Source: UBA5794 sp964196275
GTDB taxonomy: Bacteria > Actinomycetota > Acidimicrobiia > Spongiisociales > UBA5794
Direction of reading: 5' to 3'
DNA length: 64,000 bases
NCBI GenBank assembly: GCA_964196275.1
Contig: CAXMSN010000067.1
Location: 1 to 64,000, forward strand
Of the stretch, positions 50,905-59,821 are shown one piece after another (the first letter of the stretch is position 1; every line of letters begins with the position of its first letter). The position numbers and the translations under genes were made by a program. Under the pieces are notes generated by a model. It did no database searches and was not told the origin of the DNA. It was given only the letters and a program-made list of their open reading frames with translations.

Positions 50905-52233
50905 CTATATCAGGTCGAGGACCCCTGGCCTGAGACGCTCCGGGTCACCTCGCACAGGGGCGGTTGCGGACTGACGGACGTCGATGACCAACGGCGGCTC
51001 GCGACGGTCCGGAAGCAGAACGAGCGATACGTAGGCCACCTGGATGATGAGTGCCACGACGCCAGCAGACGAGAGACCGAGTTCCGTTGGCCAGAATGGG
51101 AGCACCGGGATCAGGGCACCGACCACCCACGCGATCTGAAACATCGTCTCGGATGTCGTGAACGCCCGCGCTCGATCCTCTTCGGGAACGGTTCTGTGCA
51201 TCATCCCGTCGAAAGCGAACTTTGCGGTACCCCAGGCGAAACCGGCTGCGCCAACGACAACAGACGCGGCAGCCAACGACAGCACCTGTGCCCCGACGAA
51301 CGCTGCGATCGCCATGACCGCGAGGGCACCGACCACCATCGGCTCCTCACGTACGTGCCTTCCGATCGTCGGGGCTGCCCACGCTGACAGGAAGAATCCG
51401 AGCCCTGCAGCTGCGAGAAGCATGGCAAGGCTCGCCACACTGGCATCTCCGTCTCTGAGCGAGAAAGCGATCAGGAGCACGAGATAGCCGTTCAGGAACC
51501 GCACACCAGCGGTCGCAAACCGCGCAAGACGGATGTCCCGTGGAAGCTTGTAGCGCCGCCGCGTACCAGCGGGGGTGTGTGCAACGCCTGTGACGGGGGG
51601 AAGTTGTGTTGCAGAGACTGTCGCCACCACGTACAAGGCGATGGCACCGATCAGCACGGGGACAGCGCCGACAAGTGCGTCAACGCCTGCGGCGACCGGT
51701 ACGACGATCGCTGCAGCGATGACTCCAGCACGGGCAAGCCGAGCGTTGGCGTCGATCAGCTCATCCGTGTTCCGTACGACGACAGGGAGAACGCTTGAGC
51801 GAGATATCCCATGGAAACGGGACAGCACGAGCATCAGAAAGGCAAGCGGGAACAGCCACAGGGAGTCGATCGCAACGACGAATCCTGCCGCAACGCCGGC
51901 TCGGCCGATCGAGGAGAGCGCAAGCCCGGTGCGGTACGCCCCCGGTGACCGATCGAACAATTTCGCAAGCAGTGGACCGAGCAGGGCGAACGGTGCAAGC
52001 GTGAGCAGCAAGTAGAGCGCCACGTTCGATCGGGCCTCGGTACTCGGCACGGAGAAGAAGAGCGTGCCGGCGAGAGCGACTGCAACGAGCGCATCCCCGG
52101 CAACGGACGCGGCATGCGACTCGGCGAGGCGACCGTAGCCGTGCCCCCATCCACGGAAGACCGATGTGAAGGCCCGACCGAGGGAGAGCAGCATCACATT
52201 CATCTTCGAACGCGGAACAATGTCAGGCTGCAT
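50905..52233 (-). CDS. MFS-type transporter
   Basis: The 442-residue protein has about twelve hydrophobic segments with GDALVAVALAGTLFFSV and RSPGAYRTGLALSSIGRAGVAAG, the usual MFS loop between helices 2 and 3 (LAKLFDRSPGA). It resembles drug/efflux MFS proteins of actinobacteria, but the substrate is unknown. The 3' end is 4 bp from the convergent hflX stop. ATG at 52233 with AGGG about eight bases upstream. Confidence 0.82.
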   Translation of the reverse strand: MQPDIVPRSKMNVMLLSLGRAFTSVFRGWGHGYGRLAESHAASVAGDALVAVALAGTLFFSVPSTEARSNVALYLLLTLAPFALLGPLLAKLFDRSPGAYRTGLALSSIGRAGVAAGFVVAIDSLWLFPLAFLMLVLSRFHGISRSSVLPVVVRNTDELIDANARLARAGVIAAAIVVPVAAGVDALVGAVPVLIGAIALYVVATVSATQLPPVTGVAHTPAGTRRRYKLPRDIRLARFATAGVRFLNGYLVLLIAFSLRDGDASVASLAMLLAAAGLGFFLSAWAAPTIGRHVREEPMVVGALAVMAIAAFVGAQVLSLAAASVVVGAAGFAWGTAKFAFDGMMHRTVPEEDRARAFTTSETMFQIAWVVGALIPVLPFWPTELGLSSAGVVALIIQVAYVSLVLLPDRREPPLVIDVRQSATAPVRGDPERLRPGVLDLI

Positions 52234-52273
52234 GCGGCGACCCTATCGCACGAATCGAATATCTCGACGCTTC

Positions 52274-53611
52274 TCAGAGCAGTTGCGTAGCGAGCTCGGC
52301 AAGCGGGCTCCGCACCGTTCGCTCCATCGTCACGTGTCCGAACATCGGGTTTCCCTTGAACTTCTCGATGAGCGCTGCGAGGCCACCGAACGGCGACACA
52401 TACGGGTTATCGACCTGGGACAGATCTCCGCAGAACACGACTTTCGAGTTTGCACCCATCCGCGTCAGGATCACCTTGAGGGTCGGCAGTTCGAGGTTCT
52501 GCGCCTCGTCGACGATCACGAGCTCGCCTGTGATCGAACGCCCCCTGAGATACGTGACGGCCGCCAGCTCGAGAACGTCGCGGTCGAACAGCTCCTCAAC
52601 GGCGTCTCTCGGGTTCGACCCCTCTCCACCGAAAAGGGCGTACAGATTGTCATGGACCGCAGCCATCCAAGGCTCGAGCTTGTCGTTCAGGTCACCAGGA
52701 AGGAAACCGACTTCCTGGCGGCCGAGCGCTACGAGTGGCCGGTACACGGACACCTTGCGATACCTACCCATCTCGATCACTTGCTCAAGACCAGCTGCGA
52801 GAGAAAGGTACGTCTTGCCGGTTCCAGCCATACCCATGATGCTGACGGCCGAGATGTCAGGGTCGAGGAGCAGATCAGCCGCAAACGCCTGCCTGGTGTT
52901 CTTCGTCTCCGTCCCGAACAGCTGCCGAGAGCCGGCGACACGCACCGCAACAGGGTTCATCCCGTGTTCAGCGACCCTCGCAAGTGCCGATGCCGAGCTG
53001 GGTCCCTTGAGTATGAGGTACTGGTTCACGATCCCGTCGAGCTCGGGTATGACCGCCTTTCCGGAGTCATAGATCTCATCAATGACATCAGTGTCCACCT
53101 CGACCTCTGCCACACCGCTGTAGGACTCGTCCACCTGGACGGTGTCACCGCGGTAATCCTCGACCGCGACTCCGAGCTGTGCGCTCTTGATTCGGAGGGC
53201 AGCGTCCTTCGTTACGAGTACGGTCTCTCGGCCTGAGTCGTGAAGGTTCAGGCACGTCGCGAGAATGCGGTGGTCTGGCGTCGAGGGATCCAGAACCTCG
53301 GGGAGCCGATCCGAGTGGATGCCATTGAGTTCGATCCTGACGGTTCCGCCGGACGGCATCTCGAACGGCTCGGAGAGGCCGCCGTTTCGGGAAGCACCCA
53401 TCTCTTCAAGGAGGCGGATCGCCCTCCTGGCGTTCGCACCGACCTCATCCATCCGGGTCTTCTGGCGGTCGAGTTCCTCGATGACAACAAGAGGGAGAAC
53501 AACCTCATGCTCATCGAAGTGGACAAGCGACTGGGGGTCAGCGAGAAGAACACACGTGTCAAGAACGTACGACTTGCTCCCAGAGGGCCGATTCAACGGA
53601 CGTTCAAGCAC
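52274..53611 (-). CDS. PhoH2-type PIN-domain/PhoH ATPase
   Basis: The 445-residue protein has an N-terminal PIN RNase domain (SYVLDTCVLLADPQSLVHF, LPLVVIEELDRQK, DHRILATCL, VTKDAALRIKS) and a C-terminal PhoH ATPase (MGMAGTGKTYLSLAAGLEQV as Walker A, RGRSITGELVIVDEAQNLELPTLKVILTRMG as Walker B, FCGDLSQVDNP). PhoH2 proteins unwind and cut RNA with ATP. No VapB-like antitoxin lies upstream. ATG at 53611. Confidence 0.92.
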   Translation of the reverse strand: MLERPLNRPSGSKSYVLDTCVLLADPQSLVHFDEHEVVLPLVVIEELDRQKTRMDEVGANARRAIRLLEEMGASRNGGLSEPFEMPSGGTVRIELNGIHSDRLPEVLDPSTPDHRILATCLNLHDSGRETVLVTKDAALRIKSAQLGVAVEDYRGDTVQVDESYSGVAEVEVDTDVIDEIYDSGKAVIPELDGIVNQYLILKGPSSASALARVAEHGMNPVAVRVAGSRQLFGTETKNTRQAFAADLLLDPDISAVSIMGMAGTGKTYLSLAAGLEQVIEMGRYRKVSVYRPLVALGRQEVGFLPGDLNDKLEPWMAAVHDNLYALFGGEGSNPRDAVEELFDRDVLELAAVTYLRGRSITGELVIVDEAQNLELPTLKVILTRMGANSKVVFCGDLSQVDNPYVSPFGGLAALIEKFKGNPMFGHVTMERTVRSPLAELATQLL

Positions 53612-53654
53612 CTGGCGAAATTACCGCTTGGGGCACTGCATTGCAATGACCTTG

Positions 53655-53760
53655 CGAAAGCCCACGGACCAGGGACTACGGACCACAGACCCAGAGATCC
53701 CCCTGGCTCGCTTTGCTCGCCCGTCCCCCTTGAAAGGGGGACGAAGCGTGGGCGGTCGCC
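53655..53760. repeat. Composite repeat with inverted hairpin module
   Basis: Between the divergent phoH2 and gpsA genes lie GGACCAGGGACTACGGACCACAG, GATCCCCCTGGCTCG, CTTTGCTCGCCC and the hairpin GTCCCCCTT-GA-AAGGGGGAC (53723-53742). It is the module of 6346-6413 in inverse orientation. Confidence 0.65.
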
Positions 53761-53782
53761 TAGGGTCTGCCAGAATCTCTTC

Positions 53783-54787
53783 ATGACGAAATATGCGGTT
53801 ATTGGGGCGGGGTCTTGGGGGACGACGGTTGCTGCGATGGTTGCGCCCGTTGTGGAGACCGTCATGTGGGCACGGAACGATGCGGTGTCTCAAGACATCG
53901 AGCATCGGAACCGCAATTCTGCGTATCTCGACGGCTTCGATCTTCCGGTGTCCTTGCATGCGACGACTGACATCGCTGAAGCGCTGACCGGAGCCGATGT
54001 CGTGGTCATGGGCGTCCCGTCCCACGGCTACCGGACTGTGCTCGAAGACTGTGCACCGTTCATCGACAGCAGCACACCCATCGTCTCCCTGTCGAAGGGG
54101 ATCGAGGCAGGGACACTGATGCGGATGACGGAGGTCACCCTTGACGTCCTGCCTGACCACGACCCATCGGTCGTTGGGGTTCTCACCGGCCCGAACCTCG
54201 CACGCGAGATCATGCAGGGCCAACCTGCAGCCACCGTGATCGCCCTGCCGGACGCAGGGACAGCATCGGAACTCCAGCAGGTGTTCATCAACCCTCGATT
54301 CCGTGTCTACACGAACACAGACGTGGTTGGCGCTGAGTCTGCAGGTGCGGTGAAGAACGTTATGGCGATCGCTGCCGGCATGGCATCCGGCAAGGGATAT
54401 GGAGACAACACACTTGCGACGCTCGTGACGAGGGCACTCGTCGAGATGACACGCCTCGGCGTCGCGATGGGCGGTGACCATCGAACCTTCCCCGGCCTCG
54501 CTGGCCTCGGTGACCTGATAGCGACGTGCAACAGCTCTCAAAGCCGTAACCACAAGGTCGGCTTCGCTCTCGGCCAGGGCCGCACGCTCGAAGAGGTCAC
54601 ATCGGAGATGAACATGGTGGCTGAAGGTGTCAAGTCCACAAGCGGCGTGCTCGAACTCGCACAGCGCCACGACGTCGAGATGCCCATCGCCGTACAGGTT
54701 GGTCGGGTTATCTACGACGGCGTCGAACCGGGCGTCGCTCTTCACGAACTCATGACGAGGGCCGCAGGGAGTGAGTACTCGGACTAG
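53783..54787 (+). CDS. gpsA: NAD(P)-dependent glycerol-3-phosphate dehydrogenase
   Basis: The 334-residue enzyme has the N-terminal Rossmann loop YAVIGAGSWGTTVAAM, VVVMGVPSHG, LTGPNLAREIMQGQPAATV, the catalytic Lys in AGAVKNVMAIAAGM, and GLAGLGDLIATCNSSQSRN. It reduces dihydroxyacetone phosphate to sn-glycerol-3-phosphate for phospholipid synthesis. No clear Shine-Dalgarno precedes the ATG at 53783 (after CTCTTC), so it may be leaderless. It overlaps the convergent tag gene by 4 bp. Confidence 0.94.
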   Translation: MTKYAVIGAGSWGTTVAAMVAPVVETVMWARNDAVSQDIEHRNRNSAYLDGFDLPVSLHATTDIAEALTGADVVVMGVPSHGYRTVLEDCAPFIDSSTPIVSLSKGIEAGTLMRMTEVTLDVLPDHDPSVVGVLTGPNLAREIMQGQPAATVIALPDAGTASELQQVFINPRFRVYTNTDVVGAESAGAVKNVMAIAAGMASGKGYGDNTLATLVTRALVEMTRLGVAMGGDHRTFPGLAGLGDLIATCNSSQSRNHKVGFALGQGRTLEEVTSEMNMVAEGVKSTSGVLELAQRHDVEMPIAVQVGRVIYDGVEPGVALHELMTRAAGSEYSD

Positions 54788-55401
54788 ACGGTGGTGCTGA
54801 GGGCCGGCGGGCTGAAGGTGCTCCTCGCAGCTTCGACCTCGTCTCTGATCACACAGCCGCCGAGATGATCGTTGACCAGTCCCATCGCCTGCATGAACGC
54901 ATACATCGTCGTCGGCCCCACGAACCGCCAGCCCCGCTTCTTCAGATCCTTCGACAGCGCCGTCGACAGCTCGGTCGTCGGCTGGATGTCCAAGGGAGCA
55001 GGGCCCCGAGCGGGCTCGTGAGACCAGAGAAACGCACCGACCGATCCGAACTCGTCAGCCATTTCGAGCGCCCTGCCTGCGTTGTTGATCGTGGCCTCGA
55101 TCTTGCCTCGGTGTCGCACGATCCCTGCATCCTGTAGCAACTCCAACACGTTCGCCTCTGTGTACTCCGAGACGACCACAGGGTCGAAGTCGGCGAACGC
55201 TGCTCTGAAGTTCTCCCGCTTGCGAAGGATCGTCAGCCAACTCAGCCCCGACTGGAAGCCCTCAAGGCAGATCTTCTCGAACAGCCGGCGTTCATTCCCC
55301 TGAGGGAAGCCCCACTCGGTGTCGTGATACGCCTCGTAATCGGGATCGGACAGCCCCCACCAGCAGCGGAGACGTCCATCGGCACCTGGTTCGGTATGCA
55401 T
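54784..55401 (-). CDS. tag: DNA-3-methyladenine glycosylase I
   Basis: The 205-residue protein has RCWWGLSDPDYEAYHDTEWGFP, GLSWLTILRKRENFRAAFADFDP, DAGIVRHRGKIEATINNA and the C-terminal zinc ligands in LVNDHLGGCVIRD. The N-terminal Cys and His complete the zinc site. It excises 3-methyladenine from alkylated DNA. ATG at 55401 is preferred over an upstream in-frame start at 55425. Confidence 0.93.
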   Translation of the reverse strand: MHTEPGADGRLRCWWGLSDPDYEAYHDTEWGFPQGNERRLFEKICLEGFQSGLSWLTILRKRENFRAAFADFDPVVVSEYTEANVLELLQDAGIVRHRGKIEATINNAGRALEMADEFGSVGAFLWSHEPARGPAPLDIQPTTELSTALSKDLKKRGWRFVGPTTMYAFMQAMGLVNDHLGGCVIRDEVEAARSTFSPPALSTTV

Positions 55402-55409
55402 GAGGGCAG

Positions 55410-55468
55410 AATAGACAACAGACAACAGGCTTCTGACTTCGGACCACAGAAGTCAGAAGCCAGAAGTC
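55410..55468. repeat. GACCACAGA-type repeat with 10-bp hairpin
   Basis: CTTCTGACTT (55430-55439) and AAGTCAGAAG (55450-55459) are a perfect inverted repeat around CGGACCACAG. Further AAGCCAGAAGTCAGG follows up to the stop codon of the chorismate-mutase gene. It may also act as its terminator. Confidence 0.6.
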
Positions 55469-56540
55469 AGGTTGCGTCGTCGTCTGCGGCTCTCTGCTGC
55501 GCTGCCTTGGAGTACCGCAGCACCACGCTCATCACGTCTTCTATGTAGTCGGGGTCCAGGCCGACCGCCGCCGCGTCGGCTCGGGCCTCAGCTATGAGCT
55601 CGGCTTCGCGGTTTGGCGACTCCATTGCCAGCCCACGCGATGCCTTGAGTTGGCCGATTTCGATGGAGCTTCTCAGCCGTCTTGCGATCAGCTTCAGCAA
55701 TTCTCTGTCCATCCTGTCGATCTCATCCCGAAGCGAGGGAATGCCGAGACTGTCCATCAGCGTTGCGAACGCGTCGAAGTTGAGGTGCCCACCCGTACGG
55801 AATCCAGCGGACTCGGGATCCGGGTGCACGGCCACCATGAGGCCATCGGCACCGGCGACCCTGACCGCCAATGCAAGTGTCCCGATGAGGTCGAGCGAGC
55901 CAGTGGTTGGTGCAGGGTTCACGACGACGGGCAGCTGGGACATCTGCTGCACGACCGCCACAGCCGAGATGTCAACCGTCCCTGAGGTTCGTGGGTCGAA
56001 GCCCTCCGATCCACGCTCGCAAAGGATCACCCGGGTACCGCCCGATAACACGTGATCGGCAGCAACGAGCCACTGGTCGACGGTCGCCTCAGCGCCGCGG
56101 TGGACGATGACCGGGAGCCCAGATTCGCCAGCCGCCACGAGCAGTTCGCTCTCCAGCATGCGCGACGGTCCGATCTCGAGGATGTCGACGTGCTCGACCG
56201 CCTTGGCGACCTCGTTGGGTTCGAAGACGAACGTCGATGTGGCCAGCCCTGTTGCTCGACTTGCGTGCTCAAGCAACCACAGGCCATCCTCAGCGAGCGG
56301 CGAGAAGCCAGCCGCAACGTCATCCGGTAGGAATGTTGCCGATCGCAGCACAAGCCCTCCAGCTTCGCTGACCGCCGATGCCGTCGCCATGATCTGTTCC
56401 TCGGACTCGACGGCAGCGGGACCGGCCAGCACAGGGAACGCCCCATCGCCGAAGCGCACGTCAGCAGCCGCGACCACGGTCGTTTCTAGGTCGGGTTTCC
56501 TCTGGCTCTTCAGTTGTGGTTCGTCGTCAGCCACGGTCAT
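55467..56540 (-). CDS. Degenerate DAHP synthase domain fused to chorismate mutase
   Basis: The 357-residue protein has an N-terminal DAHP-synthase-like barrel (residues about 25-265) and a C-terminal AroQ chorismate mutase (about 268-350). The barrel aligns along its length but lacks the catalytic set: GPC is GPA, KPRTS is LPDDV, LLKRG is IVHRG, the metal His is lost (NPAPTTG) and the metal Glu in EVHP is Ala (VAVHP). The mutase keeps LRDEIDRMDRELLKLIARRL, LKASRG, NREAEL and the Gln of SKAAQQ. Thus it likely makes prephenate but not DAHP. ATG at 56540 overlaps the upstream kinase-like gene by 14 bp. Confidence 0.82.
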   Translation of the reverse strand: MTVADDEPQLKSQRKPDLETTVVAAADVRFGDGAFPVLAGPAAVESEEQIMATASAVSEAGGLVLRSATFLPDDVAAGFSPLAEDGLWLLEHASRATGLATSTFVFEPNEVAKAVEHVDILEIGPSRMLESELLVAAGESGLPVIVHRGAEATVDQWLVAADHVLSGGTRVILCERGSEGFDPRTSGTVDISAVAVVQQMSQLPVVVNPAPTTGSLDLIGTLALAVRVAGADGLMVAVHPDPESAGFRTGGHLNFDAFATLMDSLGIPSLRDEIDRMDRELLKLIARRLRSSIEIGQLKASRGLAMESPNREAELIAEARADAAAVGLDPDYIEDVMSVVLRYSKAAQQRAADDDAT

Positions 56541-57588
56541 CACCCCCCAGGAGGTCCTTGCACGCCTTTGCGAGGCTCGGTGCAATCGGTTCAAACGCTG
56601 CGAACCGATCGTCCGTCGTCTGACCTGCGACGTACCTCGCGTAGATCTGCTCGATGATGACAGCGATTCGAAAGAGCGCAAGCGCCTCGTAGAACGCAAC
56701 GCCAGAAACATCGAACCCTGTTCGCTCGGCGTAGCGTGCTCGCACCTCGCTCTTGGGCATCACATCGCCGATCGCGACGGCACGATCACCGAACACGGGA
56801 TACGTCGGGTCGCCGGGCTGTGCCCAGTACGCGAGCAAGGTTCCAGCGTCGACCAGCGGGTCCCCCCTTGTGGACATGTCCCAATCGAATACCGCCACAA
56901 GGGATCCGTCATCCCCGATCATCGTGTTATCGAGTTTGTAGTCGTTGTGCAGGATCGCCACCCGTTGGGGTTCGGGGAGCGAGCCCATCAGCAGGTCGCT
57001 TGAAATCTCCATGTCCTCGACCGGCCTCGTCGTCGCTGCCTGCCAGCGCCTCGTCCATCCTTCGATCTGGCGGGAGACGAAACCATCCGGATGCCCAAGA
57101 TCGTCGAGGCCGACATCAGCCGGATCCACGCTGTGCAGATCCGCGAGGCCGTCGACAAGCGATTCGGCAACCGTGCGCTGTGCGGATGGTTCCGAAAGGG
57201 ACTCGGGCCAGGTTCTGCGAACCACGGTCCCTGACCTCCGCTCCATGACGAAGAACGGCTTTCCCATCACATCAGGGTCGTCGCAGTAGTGATACGCCTG
57301 TGGGGCAAGGGGATATGCACGCCACAGCCGAGAAAGCACGCGGTGCTCCCTGCTCATGTCGTGTCCGCCCTTGGCAACTGACCCGAGGGGCGCCCGCCTC
57401 AGAACGAATTCGCCGCCATCAGCGGCCACGGCTCGATAGGTGAGGTTGGCGGCTCCACCTGGGAACTGATCGAACGAGATCGTCCCATCGCCGAAGAGTT
57501 CAGGGAGGCGGGCGCGCAGGTAGCCCGCAACGGTCGATTCGTCGAATCGCTCTTCATCCCTGATCGGTGCCGTGTCAGCCATCGACAT
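56527..57588 (-). CDS. Aminoglycoside-phosphotransferase-family protein (ACAD10-like)
   Basis: The 353-residue kinase-like protein has FPGGAANLTYRAVAADGGEFVLRRAPLG, FFVMERRSGTVVR, the catalytic loop VAILHNDYKLDNTMIGDDGSLVAVFDWDMSTRGDP (HNDYKLDN and DWD) and a helical C terminus. Actinobacterial relatives act near acyl-CoA metabolism and are of uncertain substrate. The start is the ATG at 57588 or 57582. Confidence 0.85.
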   Translation of the reverse strand: MSMADTAPIRDEERFDESTVAGYLRARLPELFGDGTISFDQFPGGAANLTYRAVAADGGEFVLRRAPLGSVAKGGHDMSREHRVLSRLWRAYPLAPQAYHYCDDPDVMGKPFFVMERRSGTVVRRTWPESLSEPSAQRTVAESLVDGLADLHSVDPADVGLDDLGHPDGFVSRQIEGWTRRWQAATTRPVEDMEISSDLLMGSLPEPQRVAILHNDYKLDNTMIGDDGSLVAVFDWDMSTRGDPLVDAGTLLAYWAQPGDPTYPVFGDRAVAIGDVMPKSEVRARYAERTGFDVSGVAFYEALALFRIAVIIEQIYARYVAGQTTDDRFAAFEPIAPSLAKACKDLLGGDDRG

Positions 57589-57604
57589 CAGACTAGAAGA
57601 AGGG

Positions 57605-58690
57605 TCAGCCGACGACCATCTGCCAGCAGAGCGCCACGATCGCGACGGCGAAAACGACCGTAAGACCGACCTCGAGGGCGTGCCGCATGACCGAGACCCC
57701 CTCAGCGCGCATCGTTGGACCGCGCTCGACAGCCACGACGCCGACGATCCCAACACCGATCAATGCCGATGCGGCTGCCATCCACATCCACGCGTCACCG
57801 ACAGACGCTGCGTGGGCGAGTCTGTCCACCATCATCGCAAGAAAGACTCCCGCGAGGTACAAGTTGGTGAACACGAAGAACCGCATTGCGCGGCCCCTCT
57901 GACCTCGGAGCTTGCTTGCCAAGCCCACCAACGCTGCACCAAGCGTCACCGCAGTCGCCGAATAGATCCAACCAAGGTCTGAGACCGCCGGAAGCATCAA
58001 CGCCGTCCCGGCTGCTACCACCGAGTACCAGAAGATGTTGGCGAAGGTTGGCGACTCGCCGACCACGACTGGCAGCATCGGCACAGAAGCCGCTCGATAG
58101 TCATCTTCGTACTTGAGCGACAGTGCCCAGAAGTGAGGGGGGGTCCAGAAGAAGATGACCGCAAACATCACCCAGGCGGCAAGAGACAATGAGTCCGCAT
58201 ACGCCGCCCACCCGATCAACGCCGGGATGGCACCGGCGGCTCCCCCGATCACGATGTTCTGCGTGCTCGACCGCTTCAGCAGCATCGTGTACACCACGAT
58301 GTAGTACATGAAGGCCGTTGCGGCGAGCAGGCCAGCCAACAGGTTCGCACCGAACGTAAGCACGAGGAAGCCTGCAACTCCGAGGAGCCCACCGAACCAC
58401 GTCGCTGCCGAGGAACTCACCCTGTCCGTTGGCAGAGGACGAGAGGCTGTGCGGCGCATGAGCTTGTCGATGTCGGCGTCGTACACCTGGTTGATCACGT
58501 TGGCGCCGCCAGCCGCAAGGGTCCCTCCGAGCAACGTGACGAGGATCAGCCCGAGTCCGGGCCACCCGTCCGCCGCAACCACCATCGCCGGGATCGTCGT
58601 CACAAGGAGCAATTCGATGATTCGGGGCTTCGTCATCTCGACGTATGCACGCACAACCGAGTCCTTGCTCTCCGACGTTGCCTCACTCAT
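57605..58690 (-). CDS. ctaB: Protoheme IX farnesyltransferase (heme O synthase)
   Basis: The 361-residue membrane protein has the UbiA-type motif NVINQVYDADIDKLMRRTASRPLP (first Asp-rich motif NxxxDxxxD) and TPPHFWALSLKYEDDYRAASVPMLP, plus nine helices. It attaches farnesyl to heme B for cytochrome oxidase. It overlaps the upstream ctaA stop by 4 bp (ATGA), giving a ctaA-ctaB operon on the minus strand. Confidence 0.95.
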   Translation of the reverse strand: MSEATSESKDSVVRAYVEMTKPRIIELLLVTTIPAMVVAADGWPGLGLILVTLLGGTLAAGGANVINQVYDADIDKLMRRTASRPLPTDRVSSSAATWFGGLLGVAGFLVLTFGANLLAGLLAATAFMYYIVVYTMLLKRSSTQNIVIGGAAGAIPALIGWAAYADSLSLAAWVMFAVIFFWTPPHFWALSLKYEDDYRAASVPMLPVVVGESPTFANIFWYSVVAAGTALMLPAVSDLGWIYSATAVTLGAALVGLASKLRGQRGRAMRFFVFTNLYLAGVFLAMMVDRLAHAASVGDAWMWMAAASALIGVGIVGVVAVERGPTMRAEGVSVMRHALEVGLTVVFAVAIVALCWQMVVG

Positions 58691-59640
58691 CGCGCAAGCA
58701 CAGGATCGTCAGCTGTCACGCCCTCGCTCAGAACCATCGCACTCAGCAGCACGAAGAGGATCCACAGTGCGTCCGCAACCATCAGATGGATGACTTGCAC
58801 TCCGAGCGGCGTGAGCAGGAAGACGTTTCCGATTCCAATGAACACCTGAGACAACACAACCAGCATCACCGCGGCGGCTACTCGCCTCGTTGCGGAACTC
58901 TTGGACATCGCGAACTTGGTCGCAATCCATGCAACGAACATGCCCCCTGCCACGGCAACAATCGGATGGATGATCCGCAGCCGTAGGAGAGCCGGAGCGG
59001 TCGGACCGAATTCAGCTGAGATACCGCTCACCACAGAGTCGGCAGGGAACACGGCGTCAGCGATCGCGTTCAGCGCACCAGTGCTCCCAACGATGAGAAG
59101 CGTCACCACACCGAGGAGTAACCACTTGGCAGAATCCCGCGATCGGTGCATCGCTGGTTCAGGATTCCCAGAACCCCACCACGCCGTGAGCGCAAGGGAT
59201 GCAAGGAGGAAGAACGTGTTCGTCAGGTGAAGCGGAACGGCGATCATGCGGCCGACCGAGATGTCCGCGTCGACCCAGCTGAACAGGACGAGAGAAGCGC
59301 CGAGAAGCGCCTCGATGATGAGGAGCACGGCCGCGGCCGTAGCGGCTTTGCGGACGATGCTGCCCTTGGAGAACGCCCACAAGGCAAGGAAGAACAGGCC
59401 CGCGATGCCGACACCAGCGAGGAAAGAGGAAGCCCGATGAGAGAACTCGATCAGTGTCTCGACCGTGGCGTTCGGGGGGATGAACTGGTCGCCGCATTTC
59501 GGCCACGTCTCGCCGCAACCGGCGCCCGAGCCCGTGGCACGGACGATCGTTCCCCCGGCGATCACGGCGAGGTTGAACGCAAGCGTCGCCCAAGCAACGA
59601 TCGAGAACAGCCGTCGACGAACTGGTACTGCTACGGGCAT
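58687..59640 (-). CDS. ctaA: Heme A synthase
   Basis: The 317-residue eight-helix protein has GGTIVRATGSGAGCGETWPKCGDQFIPP (paired Cys), IEFSHRASSF, PLHLTNTFFLLASLALT, RIIHPIVAVAG and VIHLMVADALWILF, with the four conserved heme-binding His. It converts heme O to heme A. Together with ctaB it indicates an aa3-type oxidase. Confidence 0.94.
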   Translation of the reverse strand: MPVAVPVRRRLFSIVAWATLAFNLAVIAGGTIVRATGSGAGCGETWPKCGDQFIPPNATVETLIEFSHRASSFLAGVGIAGLFFLALWAFSKGSIVRKAATAAAVLLIIEALLGASLVLFSWVDADISVGRMIAVPLHLTNTFFLLASLALTAWWGSGNPEPAMHRSRDSAKWLLLGVVTLLIVGSTGALNAIADAVFPADSVVSGISAEFGPTAPALLRLRIIHPIVAVAGGMFVAWIATKFAMSKSSATRRVAAAVMLVVLSQVFIGIGNVFLLTPLGVQVIHLMVADALWILFVLLSAMVLSEGVTADDPVLAR

Positions 59641-59724
59641 GTCGCAAGGCTACCGGAGGCGGTGGTCGATGATCCGCCAGCAACACCGAATCCACAGACG
59701 TTCGACGAGGCTACGCTTCGATTC

Positions 59725-59817
59725 ATGAAGTCGCTCATCGCCATCGCTGCACTCGCCGTCGTAGGCGCCGTCGTGTACAAGATCCTCACCACCGAAGTTC
59801 CCATCGACGAGTCCTGA
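59725..59817 (+). CDS. 30-residue single-TM peptide
   Basis: ATG at 59725 opens a 30-residue frame: one hydrophobic helix (SLIAIAALAVVGAVVYKIL) and a short acidic tail (TTEVPIDES). Small actinobacterial proteins of the DLW-39 kind have a similar build. It ends four bases before the GTG of the next gene, which supports translation. Function unknown. Confidence 0.55.
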   Translation: MKSLIAIAALAVVGAVVYKILTTEVPIDES

Positions 59818-59821
59818 TCTG

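Noticed and set aside
53621..54745. 374-codon frame antisense to gpsA
   Set aside because: gpsA is complete and motif-rich on the other strand; the antisense product is His/Arg-rich noise.
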